This document shows, piece after piece, positions 27,287 through 35,596 of a DNA stretch of 46,309 nt (its first letter is position 1; each line of letters opens with the position of its first letter). The notes beneath the pieces are model-generated. The model did not search any database, was not told the DNA's origin, and was given only the letters and a program-made list of their open reading frames with translations. The translations under genes and the position numbers were made by a program. The DNA comes from Rhabdonatronobacter sediminivivens (GTDB lineage: Bacteria > Pseudomonadota > Alphaproteobacteria > Rhodobacterales > Rhodobacteraceae), in the NCBI RefSeq assembly GCF_013415485.1, contig NZ_JACBXS010000030.1, positions 1 to 46,309 on the forward strand, in the 5' to 3' direction.

Positions 27287-29221
27287 ATGGTTGACCCTGC
27301 TTCCGACACCCTTGTCACGTCCGCCACCCCCGGCGCCGAGGCGGGGCGGCGTGCCGCGGATCGTGGCGACAGCCATTGGAAGGATCTGCGCGCCGCCGCA
27401 ACGGCCCAAGAATTTGCGCGCGCCTGGCTTGCCCTGCTCATGCGCCGGGTAGAGGCCGCGCTGGTGGGCGTGGTGGTGCTGGGCGGGGGCGCGCGAGGCC
27501 CGTTCCGCCCCGTTGCCCTGCGCCCCGAAGGCATCGCGCTGCCCGAACGGCTGCACGCGGTCGCTGAACGCGCCATGTCCGAGCGCCGCGGCGTTGCCCA
27601 TGCCGGCAAGACCGAAGGCGCACCGACCGTGCTGCGCCCGCTGGCCAGGCAGGAGCACGGGGCCGAGCCCGGCGCAGGGACCATGCTGGCCTGCCCGCTG
27701 ATTGTCGCGGGCGAGGTGCTGGGCGTCGCCGGGCTGCAGGTCCGCCCCACCACCGCGCGCGAGGTCCGCGCCCTGATGCGCGAGCTGCAATGGAGCGCGC
27801 AATTACTGGAATATGCGCTGTTTCGCGAACGTGCGGGGCAGGCGAATGCCAGCCGCGACGCGCTGCGTCTGGCCCATGAAATGCTGGCGGGGGTGGTCGA
27901 GGAACCGGCCTTCGAGGCCGCCGCCATCGCCTTTGTCACCGAACTGGCCGAGCATCTGGGCTGCGAGCGTGTCTCGCTCGGGTTTCGCCAGCGCAACCGC
28001 TCGGTGGTGCGCGCGCTTTCGCACAGTGCGCGCTTCGGCAAGCGCATGAACCTGATGCGCCGGATCGCCAATGCGATGGACGAGGCGATCGACCAGCATT
28101 CCATCGTCCGCTATCCGCCGGGATCCGATGACGACAGCCAGATCGACGCCGCCCATCGCCATCTGGCCGAGGTGTCTGCGGGTGCAACCATCCTGACCGT
28201 GCCCTTCGCCTCTTCCGAGCGGATCATCGGTGCGCTGGTGCTGGAGCGTCTGGAAGCGCGGCCCTTCAGCGACGCGGATATCCAGATGCTGGAATACCTT
28301 GCCGGGGTGGCGGGGCCGGTTCTGGATGACAAGCGGCGCAATGACCGCTGGTTGATCGCACAGATCGGCGACGCGGGGTTGACCCAGATCAGGCGGCTGT
28401 TCGGCCCGCGCTATTATGGCCGGAAGCTGGCAGCGCTGGCGGTGGTGGCGGCAACGGGGTTTCTGGCCTTTGCCACGGGAACCTATCGCGTCAGCGCCGA
28501 TGCCGTGCTGGAAGGCACGCTGCAACGCGCCGTGGTCGCCGCCTATGACGGGTATCTGCAGCAGGAATTCGTGCGCGCCGGTGATGTGGTCGAAGCCGAT
28601 GCGCTGCTCGCGCAGCTGGATACGCGCGACATGGAACTGGAACTTGCCCGCAGGGTGGCCGAGCGTCAGGAGCTCGTGCTCGAACACTCGCGCGCGCTGG
28701 GCACCGGGCAACGCTCCGAAAGCGCGATCCTGCAGCAGCGGATCGGACAGGTCGATGCCCAGATCGTCTTGCTGGAGGAACAGATCGCCCGCGCCGCCAT
28801 TCGCGCCCCCTTCGACGGGGTCGTGGTGCGCGGTGACCTGAGCCAGGAGGTGGGGGCATCTGTCCGGCGCGGGGATGAGCTGTTCGTGATCGCCCCACTG
28901 GACTCCTACCGCGTGGTTCTGGGCGTGGATGAGGGCCAGATCGCCGATGTCATGGCGGGCCAGCAGGGACGTCTGTTGCTGGCGGCCCTGCCCGACAGCG
29001 CGCTTGATCTGACGGTGGAACGGATGACGCCCGTGGCCGAGGCGCGCGAGGGTCGCACGGTGTTTCGCGTCGAAGCGGCGCTGGATGCGCCCACCCTGCG
29101 CCTGCGCCCGGGGATGGAAGGGGTGGCCAAGATCGATGTGGATGAGCGCCTGCTGGTCCTGATCTGGTCACGCGGATTGATCGATTGGGTGAAGCTCGCG
29201 CTCTGGCGCTATTGGCCCTGA
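27287..29221 (+). CDS. GAF-GAF-TM-HlyD adaptor protein
   Basis: A 644-residue fusion. The cytoplasmic N-terminal half has two GAF-like modules (about residues 40-180, with MLACPLIVAGEVLGVAGLQV, and about 195-355, with TILTVPFASSERIIGALVLE). A single membrane segment follows at about 378-398 (LAALAVVAATGFLAFATGTY). The periplasmic half is a membrane-fusion protein: lipoyl half VVAAYDGYLQQEFVRAGDVV, short coiled coil (about 450-500), second half IRAPFDGVVVRGDLSQEVG, and a beta-barrel ending RPGMEGVAKIDV. The C-terminus has a further hydrophobic patch. The GAF part suggests the adaptor can sense a small ligand or bind a cytoplasmic partner. It is followed 9 bases later by the M50-HlyD gene, and the two adaptors probably form one complex. 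Confidence 0.85.
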   Translation: MVDPASDTLVTSATPGAEAGRRAADRGDSHWKDLRAAATAQEFARAWLALLMRRVEAALVGVVVLGGGARGPFRPVALRPEGIALPERLHAVAERAMSERRGVAHAGKTEGAPTVLRPLARQEHGAEPGAGTMLACPLIVAGEVLGVAGLQVRPTTAREVRALMRELQWSAQLLEYALFRERAGQANASRDALRLAHEMLAGVVEEPAFEAAAIAFVTELAEHLGCERVSLGFRQRNRSVVRALSHSARFGKRMNLMRRIANAMDEAIDQHSIVRYPPGSDDDSQIDAAHRHLAEVSAGATILTVPFASSERIIGALVLERLEARPFSDADIQMLEYLAGVAGPVLDDKRRNDRWLIAQIGDAGLTQIRRLFGPRYYGRKLAALAVVAATGFLAFATGTYRVSADAVLEGTLQRAVVAAYDGYLQQEFVRAGDVVEADALLAQLDTRDMELELARRVAERQELVLEHSRALGTGQRSESAILQQRIGQVDAQIVLLEEQIARAAIRAPFDGVVVRGDLSQEVGASVRRGDELFVIAPLDSYRVVLGVDEGQIADVMAGQQGRLLLAALPDSALDLTVERMTPVAEAREGRTVFRVEAALDAPTLRLRPGMEGVAKIDVDERLLVLIWSRGLIDWVKLALWRYWP

Positions 29222-29230
29222 GGCGCGCCC

Positions 29231-31381
29231 ATGGCCGAGAAGTCGCAATTCAGCCCGTCCTGGTATCGTGTCGCCGATCTGACGCCCCGGCTGCGCGCGC
29301 ATGTGGAGATCCACCGCCGCCAGTTCCGGGGTGACATCTGGTATGTGCTGGAGGATGCGGCCTCGAACCGGTTCCACCGCTTCTCGCCTGCGGCCTATAC
29401 CGTGATCGCCCAGATGGACGGCAAGCGCCCCATGCGCGAGATATGGAAGGCCGCCGCGCGCAAGCTGGGGCACGACCTGCCCACCCAGGACGAGGTCATC
29501 CAGCTTCTGTCGCAGCTGCATCAGGCGGATGCGCTGGACAGCGGCGCCCCGCCCGATATCACCGAACTGGCCGAGCGCGCCCGCAGCCAGCGTCGGCGTG
29601 AGCTGATGCAGCGGGTGCAGAACCCCATGGCCATACGCATCCCGCTGCTGGACCCTGACCGCTTTCTGGACGCGACCTTTCCGCTGGTCCGCCCGCTCAT
29701 CTCGTGGCTGGGGCTGGTGCTGTGGCTGGGGCTGGTCGGCTGGGCGCTGGTGGCCACTGCGCAGCACTGGCCGCTGCTGACCGAAAACCTGACCGACCGG
29801 GTGCTGAGCGCGCAGAATATCGCGCTGATCCTGCTCAGCTATCCCGTCATCAAGGGCATCCACGAGCTTGGCCATGGCTACGCCGTCAAACGCTGGGGCG
29901 GTGAGGTGCATGAAATGGGGATCATGTTCCTGGTCTTCATGCCGGTTCCTTACGTCGAGGCCTCGGCCGCCGCCGCCTTCCGCTCCAAGTGGCAGCGCGC
30001 CTTTGTCGCCGGCGCCGGGATCATGGTCGAGGTCACGCTGGCTGCCATTGCACTTGCGGTCTGGCTGAATGTCGAACCGGGGCTGGTGCGCACCATCGCC
30101 TTCAACACCATGCTGATCGCCGGGGTTTCGACGGTGCTGTTCAACGGCAACCCGCTTCTGCGCTTCGATGGCTACTATGTGCTGGCCGATCTGCTGGAGG
30201 TGCCCAATCTGGGCAACCGCTCGAACAAGCATCTGCTGCATCTGATCCAGCGCTACGGCTTCGGGCTGCGCGCCTCCCGCTCGCCCGCCACGGCGCGGGG
30301 GGAACGCTTCTGGTTCGTGCTCTACGGGCTGGCGGCGCTGGCCTATCGGCTGTTCATCATGACGGTGATCGTGGTTTTCGTGGCGACGCATTTCTTCGTT
30401 GTCGGGGTGTTGCTGGCGATCTGGTCGGCCACGCTGATGCTGGTCTGGCCGGTGCTGAAAGGGGCGTGGTTCGTGCTGACCAGCCCGCGCCTGGACCGGG
30501 TGCGCGGGCGCGCCATGGGCGTGACGCTGGGCGCTCTGGGCGCGATTGGCGCCGCCTTGGCGCTGATCCCGCTGCCGCATGCCACACTGGCCCAGGGGGT
30601 GCTGTGGATCCCGGATCATGCGGTGGTCCATGCGCAGGGAACCGGCACGGTGGTCGAGATCATTGCACCGCCGAACAGCCAGGTCGCGCCCGGCGATCCG
30701 CTGTTGCGGCTGGAGGATCCCTTGATCCGGGCCGAGATCGGCGTGGTCGATGCCCGCATCGCCGAGCTGCGCCTGACCCTTGCCGCGGTCGAGATCGCGG
30801 ACCGGGTCGAGGCCGCCCGCATGCGCGAACGCCTGGGTCAGGCGGAGCGCGGACGCGCGCGTCTGGCCGAGCGACAGGAGGGCCTGGCGCTGCGCAGCAC
30901 GGCGCAGGGCGTGTTCGTCTTGCCCGATGCCGACGACCTGCCGGGCCGGTTCATCCGCCAGGGCCAGCCCCTGGGCTATGTGGTCGAGGGGGGAACGCCG
31001 GTGATCCGCACACTGGTCTCCGACCGCGATATCGATCTGGTCCGCCACCGCACGCGCGATGTGCAAGTGCGCTTTGCTGACCGGCTGGATGACATCCTGC
31101 CCGCCCAGTTGCGCGCCCAGACCCCGGCGGCGACACGGCATCTGGTCTCGCCGGTGCTCAGCGATCAGGGGGGCGGCCCGTTTGCGCTGGACCCTGCGGG
31201 CGAGTCGCCCCTGCAGGCGTTGCAGACGGTATTCCAGATCGATGTCGCGCTGGACCAGCCGCTGGATCGCACGCTGATCGGGGGGCGGGCGCATGTGCGC
31301 TTCGATCTGGGGGCCGAACCGCTGGGGTATCGTCTCTGGCGGTCAACCCGGCAGATTTTCCTGCGGACCTTCCGTGTCTGA
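29231..31381 (+). CDS. PqqD-like/M50 site-2 protease/HlyD fusion
   Basis: A 716-residue multi-spanning protein. Residues 1-105 form a PqqD-like winged-helix domain (a strand with YVLEDAASNRFHRFSP, then helices). Membrane segments begin at about 155. The zinc-protease motif HELGH is at 211-215, and the second motif, NPLLRFDGYY (307-316), supplies the Asp ligand, so the M50 active site looks complete. More membrane segments run to about 455. From about 460 on there is a HlyD-type periplasmic part, with lipoyl half GTGTVVEIIAPPNSQVAPGD, a short coiled coil (about 510-555) and barrel strands. M50-HlyD fusions are known beside secretion and peptide-maturation genes. The likely role is to recognise and cut a leader inside the membrane while acting as an export adaptor, with the giant protein as obvious candidate substrate. 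It overlaps the SecA-like gene by 8 bases. Confidence 0.85.
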   Translation: MAEKSQFSPSWYRVADLTPRLRAHVEIHRRQFRGDIWYVLEDAASNRFHRFSPAAYTVIAQMDGKRPMREIWKAAARKLGHDLPTQDEVIQLLSQLHQADALDSGAPPDITELAERARSQRRRELMQRVQNPMAIRIPLLDPDRFLDATFPLVRPLISWLGLVLWLGLVGWALVATAQHWPLLTENLTDRVLSAQNIALILLSYPVIKGIHELGHGYAVKRWGGEVHEMGIMFLVFMPVPYVEASAAAAFRSKWQRAFVAGAGIMVEVTLAAIALAVWLNVEPGLVRTIAFNTMLIAGVSTVLFNGNPLLRFDGYYVLADLLEVPNLGNRSNKHLLHLIQRYGFGLRASRSPATARGERFWFVLYGLAALAYRLFIMTVIVVFVATHFFVVGVLLAIWSATLMLVWPVLKGAWFVLTSPRLDRVRGRAMGVTLGALGAIGAALALIPLPHATLAQGVLWIPDHAVVHAQGTGTVVEIIAPPNSQVAPGDPLLRLEDPLIRAEIGVVDARIAELRLTLAAVEIADRVEAARMRERLGQAERGRARLAERQEGLALRSTAQGVFVLPDADDLPGRFIRQGQPLGYVVEGGTPVIRTLVSDRDIDLVRHRTRDVQVRFADRLDDILPAQLRAQTPAATRHLVSPVLSDQGGGPFALDPAGESPLQALQTVFQIDVALDQPLDRTLIGGRAHVRFDLGAEPLGYRLWRSTRQIFLRTFRV

Positions 31382-33356
31382 GGGGGTGCGTCCCCTGCCA
31401 CTGGGACTGACCGCCCGGTGCCTGCTGTCGGAACGCGCGGTCACAGTGCCGCACTGGACCGAAAAGCTGGTGGACGCCTGTGTCGCCCCTGTCATCGCCC
31501 GGACCGAAGGGCTGCGCGCGCGGCGGATGCGCCGGATCATCCCGGCGGTAGAGGAATTCGCAGGCTACTACGCCGCCGCGACCCCCGAGGAGATGCGCGA
31601 GGCCACGGCAGCCCTGCGCTGGGCCTTGCGCAAGCCCGGCGGGCTGGAGGACGTGGGCGCCGTCGGCAGCGCCTTTGCGCTGGTGCGCGAGGCCTCGGCC
31701 CGCGTCACCGGCATGCGCCATTTCCCGGTGCAGCTGATGGGCGGCTACGCCCTGCTGACCGGCCATGTTGCCGAAATGGCCACCGGTGAGGGCAAGACCC
31801 TGACCGCCACGCTGGCCGCGGCCACCGCGGCCCTGGCCGGGCTGCCGGTGCATGTGGTCACGGTCAACGACTATCTGGCCGCCCGCGATGCCGAAGCCAT
31901 GGGGCCGATCTTCGAGGCGATGGGCCTGACCGTGGGGCTGGTCCAGCACGGCCAGAGCCCCGAGGAACGGCGCGCCGCCTATCGCGCCGATGTCACCTAT
32001 GCCACCAACAAGGAACTGGCCTTCGACTATCTGCGTGACCGCATCGCGCTGGGCAAACGCTATGGCGAGCTGCGGTTGCGCGCCCGGCGCCTGTCGCGCG
32101 ATCAGGGGCCCGCGGGGCAGTTGCTGCTGCGCGGGCTGCATTTCGCCATCGTGGACGAGGCCGACAGCATCTTCATCGATGAGGCCCGCACGCCGCTGAT
32201 CATCTCGGGCGAGGCGGCGGCGGATGAGCGGCTGGAAATGGCGCCTCGGGCGCTGGAGATCGCGCGCACCCTGCGCGTGGGCGCGGATTTCACCCTGCAG
32301 CGCAATCGCCGCCGCGCCGACCTGACGCCTGCGGGCACCGCGCAGCTGGAGCGCGTGGTAGCGGGCGAGGGCTGGCGCTGGCAGAACCCTGTGCTGCGTG
32401 AGGAAATGGTCACCCTGGCCCTGGCCGCGCTGCATCTGTTCCATGACGGCGAGGCCTATGTCGTCCAGCAGGGCAAGGTGGCGATCGTGGATGAATTCAC
32501 CGGCCGGATCATGCCGGACCGTAACTGGGGCGAAGGGCTGCACCAGTTGATCGAACTGAAGGAAGGGGTGGAGATGACGCGGCCGCGCGTGCCGCAGGCG
32601 CGCATCACCTATCAGCGCCTGTTCCGGCGGTATCGGCGGCTTTCCGGCATGACCGGCACCGCGCGCGAGGTCGGGCGCGAGTTGTGGTCCGTGTTCCGCC
32701 TGCCGGTGGTGCCGATCCCGACCGCCCGTCCTGATCAGCGCCGCATCCTTCCCGCGCAGATCCTGCCGGATGCCGATGCGAAATGGCGCGTCATCACGCG
32801 GCGCTGCCTGGAATTGCAGGCACGGGGTCAGCCGGTGCTGCTGGGCACGCGTTCGGTCCTGGCTTCGAAACTGGCGTCCGAGTATCTGACCCGCGCCGGG
32901 CTGGCGCATCAGGTGCTCAATGCCGTCCAGAACCGGGACGAGGCCGCGATCATCGCCCGGGCCGGGGCCGCTGGGAGCATCACCGTGGCCACCAACATGG
33001 CCGGGCGCGGCACCGACATCCTGATCCCGACCGCGGTTGCCGCCCTGGGCGGGCTGCATGTGATCATGTCCGAACGGCACGAGGCCGCCCGCATCGACCG
33101 CCAGCTTGCCGGGCGCACGGCCCGCCAGGGCGCGCCCGGCAGTTTCGAGGTCATCCTGTCGCTGGACGATGCGCTGCTGCAGCATTCGCCCTTTGCCGCG
33201 CTGGCAGGCCGCATCCCCGGCACGCGCGGCAAGTTGCTGGCCTCGCGGCTGGCGCAACGCTGGGCTGAGGGTATCCACCGCAAGATGCGCCACCGCCTGT
33301 TGCAACATGACGAGCAGTCGACAAAGCTGATGTCTTTCTCCGGCCGCGCCGAGTGA
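31374..33356 (+). CDS. Short SecA-like preprotein translocase ATPase
   Basis: A 660-residue SecA paralogue. Walker A is MATGEGKT (135-142), followed by VVTVNDYLAARDA; Walker B is VDEADS (260-265) with IDEARTPLIISG. The preprotein cross-linking domain follows, then VDEFTGRIM, LSGMTGTA and the NBD2 motif TNMAGRGTD (540-548). After the IHRKMRHRLLQHDEQS region, which matches the start of the helical scaffold, the protein stops. Most of the helical scaffold with the two-helix finger, the wing and the zinc-binding C-terminal tail of a normal SecA (about 900 residues) are absent. The housekeeping SecA must lie elsewhere. I chose GTG at 31374, which overlaps the M50 gene; another GTG lies at 31386. 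The longer frame upstream is out-of-frame M50 sequence. Its place in the operon suggests a motor dedicated to the giant protein. Confidence 0.88.
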   Translation: MSEGVRPLPLGLTARCLLSERAVTVPHWTEKLVDACVAPVIARTEGLRARRMRRIIPAVEEFAGYYAAATPEEMREATAALRWALRKPGGLEDVGAVGSAFALVREASARVTGMRHFPVQLMGGYALLTGHVAEMATGEGKTLTATLAAATAALAGLPVHVVTVNDYLAARDAEAMGPIFEAMGLTVGLVQHGQSPEERRAAYRADVTYATNKELAFDYLRDRIALGKRYGELRLRARRLSRDQGPAGQLLLRGLHFAIVDEADSIFIDEARTPLIISGEAAADERLEMAPRALEIARTLRVGADFTLQRNRRRADLTPAGTAQLERVVAGEGWRWQNPVLREEMVTLALAALHLFHDGEAYVVQQGKVAIVDEFTGRIMPDRNWGEGLHQLIELKEGVEMTRPRVPQARITYQRLFRRYRRLSGMTGTAREVGRELWSVFRLPVVPIPTARPDQRRILPAQILPDADAKWRVITRRCLELQARGQPVLLGTRSVLASKLASEYLTRAGLAHQVLNAVQNRDEAAIIARAGAAGSITVATNMAGRGTDILIPTAVAALGGLHVIMSERHEAARIDRQLAGRTARQGAPGSFEVILSLDDALLQHSPFAALAGRIPGTRGKLLASRLAQRWAEGIHRKMRHRLLQHDEQSTKLMSFSGRAE

Positions 33357-33836
33357 CGGGGCGTCGGGCGGCGGCACTGTCGCACTGCCTGCCCACCCGC
33401 CAGCCGTGCCGTTTGAAGCAGGTCATAGTTGCAGGCACGTCAGAACAGGCTCGGGCCGACAGGTGTCGCGCCTCTCAGCTTCCACTCTGTCCCGGCGGCC
33501 AGATGCGCGCCCGTCTTGCGCGCCTTGTGCGGGATGCGGATGAACAGGTGCCTGATGACTGCGCCGGCCTTGCCTGCTGCATCCCATATCTGGCGCGCAT
33601 CCGCAGTTCCGGGCAGCTTGATCGACGCGCTCTCAAGCTTCTCGCGGCGGCACGCGTGATGGCGCTGCAAGGCGCCGACCATGCGGGGGTCGCAGGGTTC
33701 CGGAAAGCTGCGCGAAGGGCGAGACCTGCTCCTGGTCTGCAAGGGAGCCGCTGCCGTGCCGGTCCTTGAAGCGACCGCGGACGGCACCGCGCGACGCAAA
33801 CCGGCGCGGTGGCCGCGCGCGCTGGAAGGCCGCTGC
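33357..33836. other. 480-base gap without a clear gene
   Basis: No gene is supported. A minus-strand frame ending at 33440 reads KLPGTADARQIWDAAGKAG then HLFIRIPHKARKTG, which could be a scrap of an old protein. It has no start of its own and no family I recognise. No strong terminator was seen after the SecA-like gene. Confidence 0.4.
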
Positions 33837-34172
33837 CTATGCGCCCTGCTCTCCGCGTGCCGTGCGTTCCGCCAGCGCGCGGTCGAGCGCGGCGTTGAGG
33901 TAGTCATGCTTGTTCAGCGTCCCGGCGTTGCCGCTGGCCGCGGTTGCCCCGGCGGGGGCGGCCTTGGCGCGTGCCTCGCGTCCCTGCCGGTCGGCAATGT
34001 CCCGGGCGCGGTTGCGGCGCGTGCGCAGGCGGCTCACAAGGTCCGAAAGCGCGCGGTCGGAAAGCTGGCCCAGAGCGGGGTGTCGGGCCATATCGGCGAG
34101 TTGCAGTTCCTCGGCATCGAGCGCGCGACGTTCCTCGGCGCTGGCGGGGGCGTCCTTTGCTGTGTTTGCCAT
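33837..34172 (-). CDS. Small conserved-type hypothetical protein
   Basis: A 111-residue, highly charged, helical protein with many Arg, Ala and Glu (RLRTRRNRARDIADRQGREA) and a C-terminal stretch SGNAGTLNKHDYLNAALDRAL. It has no signal peptide and no membrane segment. A clear AAGGAGC lies 8 bases before the ATG, and codon use fits the genome, so I take it as a real gene. The Arg-rich helix could bind nucleic acid, but I cannot name a function. It is transcribed alone, away from the small gap ORF at 34281. Confidence 0.65.
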   Translation of the reverse strand: MANTAKDAPASAEERRALDAEELQLADMARHPALGQLSDRALSDLVSRLRTRRNRARDIADRQGREARAKAAPAGATAASGNAGTLNKHDYLNAALDRALAERTARGEQGA

Positions 34173-34280
34173 TGTTGCGCTCCTTTCGTTAATTCAGGTC
34201 ATCACATGATGTGCACTTGGTCAACGCCGGGGAACGGGGTCCGGTTGCAGACGGCCCGTCCGTCAGGAAGGGGGTGTTTC

Positions 34281-34400
34281 ATGGTCGACCCGGTTCCGCC
34301 AGGATTGTCGCCGACACCAATGCCCGAGATGCCGGTGGCCGGGTTGGCCATTGCCGGATTCGCTTCGGTGTTCGAACGGGGGGGCGAAAACCGATCTTGA
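34281..34400 (+). CDS. Possible 39-residue protein
   Basis: A short frame (MVDPVPPGLSPTPMPEMPVA..., ending ERGGENRS) has a strong GGAAGGGGG purine run 6 bases before its ATG. It lies in the 303-base gap between the small hypothetical gene and dsbB. It has no recognisable motif. It could be a genuine small protein or chance. The rest of the gap (34173-34280 and 34401-34475) holds no gene that I can see. Confidence 0.25.
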   Translation: MVDPVPPGLSPTPMPEMPVAGLAIAGFASVFERGGENRS

Positions 34401-34475
34401 TCTGGCCTTTCCGGTCGCTGCCGGTTTGCCCGAGGTCCGCGATCATCGCCCCTGGCGCGCCTTTCCTGCGCTCCG

Positions 34476-34946
34476 TTACCGGCGCCACATGCTCGCCAGC
34501 CAAAGCCCGGCCAGCGCGAAGGAGGCGACCGCGTTCCAGCTGGCCATGGACAGGCCCAGCATCTCCCACGGAATTTCGTCACAGCGGACCACCGGGGCGG
34601 CCAGGATCGCGTCCAGCAGTTCCTCGGCCGTCAGCCCGGAGAGATCCTGCCCCGCGGCGCAGGCGCTGGGGCCGCTCCACCAGCCCTGTTCGACCCCGCT
34701 GTGATAGACCGCGATGCCGCCCGAGGTTCCAGCACCCAACGCCCCCAGCAGCGGCCAGATCGCCCCCGGCAGCATCAGCCCGGCAAGCCCCGCCAGTGCC
34801 ACCAGATGCGGCCAGCGCTGCCAGATGCACAGCGGGCAGGGCGCCAGCCCGCCCAGATGCTCGAACGCCAGCGCGCCCAGCAGCAACCCCGCGGACCCCA
34901 GTCCGGCCAGCAGCATCAGGTTTCGGCGTGTCAGCAGTCCCGTCAT
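34476..34946 (-). CDS. dsbB: Disulfide bond formation protein B
   Basis: A 156-residue inner-membrane protein with four hydrophobic segments that passes electrons from DsbA to quinone. The first redox pair is C37-P-L-C40 (LAPCPLCIWQRWPH, with the Gln-Arg that follows in the family). The second pair is C96 in the periplasmic loop (GPSACAAG) and C122 (VRCDEIPWEMLG). I chose the ATG at 34946 because a CGGAA sits about 9 bases upstream. An ATG at 34961 has its purine box too close, and a longer frame would run into the upstream gene. It lies 34 bases downstream of the YqaA-type gene on the same strand. Confidence 0.9.
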   Translation of the reverse strand: MTGLLTRRNLMLLAGLGSAGLLLGALAFEHLGGLAPCPLCIWQRWPHLVALAGLAGLMLPGAIWPLLGALGAGTSGGIAVYHSGVEQGWWSGPSACAAGQDLSGLTAEELLDAILAAPVVRCDEIPWEMLGLSMASWNAVASFALAGLWLASMWRR

Positions 34947-34980
34947 TCGGCTGTTCCGCATCTTTCCGGTGGCGCGCTTG

Positions 34981-35559
34981 TCACAGATACCGGACCAGCG
35001 CAAAGCCTCCGATCAGGAGCACGACAAACACCGTGAAGACAAGCCCCAGACGGTGTTCGACGAAATCACGTATCGGTGCGCCGAACTTCCACAGCAGTGC
35101 CGCCACGATGAAGAACCGCAGCGCCCGCGCAATGATCGAGGCCAGGATGAACACCGGCAATGACAGCGCTGTCGCGCCTGAAAGGATGGTGATGACCTTG
35201 TAGGGAAAGGGCGTTACCCCTGCCATCAGCACCGCCCAGGCGCCCCAGTCGTTGTAGCGCTCGGCGAATTCGGCGAAATAGGCCTCCTTGCCGTAGAACT
35301 CCAGCACCGGGCGGCCCACGGTTTCAAAAGCGCCATAGCCGATCCAGTAGCCCGCCAGCCCCCCCGCGACCGAGGCCACCGTGGCCACCGAGGCGATCAC
35401 GAAAGCCCGCGACGGGGCGGCGATGATCATTGCAACCATCAGCACATCGGGCGGGATGGGAAAGACCGAGCTTTCGACAAAGGCCACCACCGCCAGCGCC
35501 CAGAGCGCATGGCGTGAGCGTGACAGCGACAGGGTCCAGTCATAGAGCGCGCGCAGCAT
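34981..35559 (-). CDS. YqaA-family (SNARE-associated/DedA-like) membrane protein
   Basis: A 192-residue membrane protein of the YqaA/VTT branch. The N-terminal helix has SRSRHALWALAVVAFVESSVFPIPPDVLM, shortened here to its key part VESSVFPIPPD. A conserved G..AGYWIGYGAFE segment and a re-entrant AGVTPFPYKVITILSGA stretch follow, then a C-terminal pair of membrane segments. Family members are thought to move lipids or ions. The true substrate is unknown. The start at 35559 (MLRALYDWTLSLS) fits the family. Upstream codons of the frame are out-of-frame pyrD. It sits between pyrD (37 bases upstream) and dsbB and may share their transcript. Confidence 0.85.
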   Translation of the reverse strand: MLRALYDWTLSLSRSRHALWALAVVAFVESSVFPIPPDVLMVAMIIAAPSRAFVIASVATVASVAGGLAGYWIGYGAFETVGRPVLEFYGKEAYFAEFAERYNDWGAWAVLMAGVTPFPYKVITILSGATALSLPVFILASIIARALRFFIVAALLWKFGAPIRDFVEHRLGLVFTVFVVLLIGGFALVRYL

Positions 35560-35596
35560 CGCCGTCACCTGCGCCGCGCGCCGGGCGGGGCGCTTG

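Noticed and set aside
31293..31373. An earlier start for the SecA-like protein
   Set aside because: The upstream codons are out-of-frame M50-HlyD sequence. The overlapping GTG at 31374 gives a sensible N-terminus.
7460..33356. The locus as an ordinary type I (HlyB-HlyD-TolC) secretion operon
   Set aside because: RTX repeats and HlyD-type proteins are present, but there is no ABC ATPase with or without a C39 domain and no outer-membrane channel. The ATPase present is SecA-like.
33440..33907. A 155-codon minus-strand frame between the SecA-like gene and the small hypothetical gene
   Set aside because: It overlaps the 3' end of the better supported gene at 33837-34172, is very Arg-rich at its start and has no recognisable domain. 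Only its last 65 codons look protein-like.
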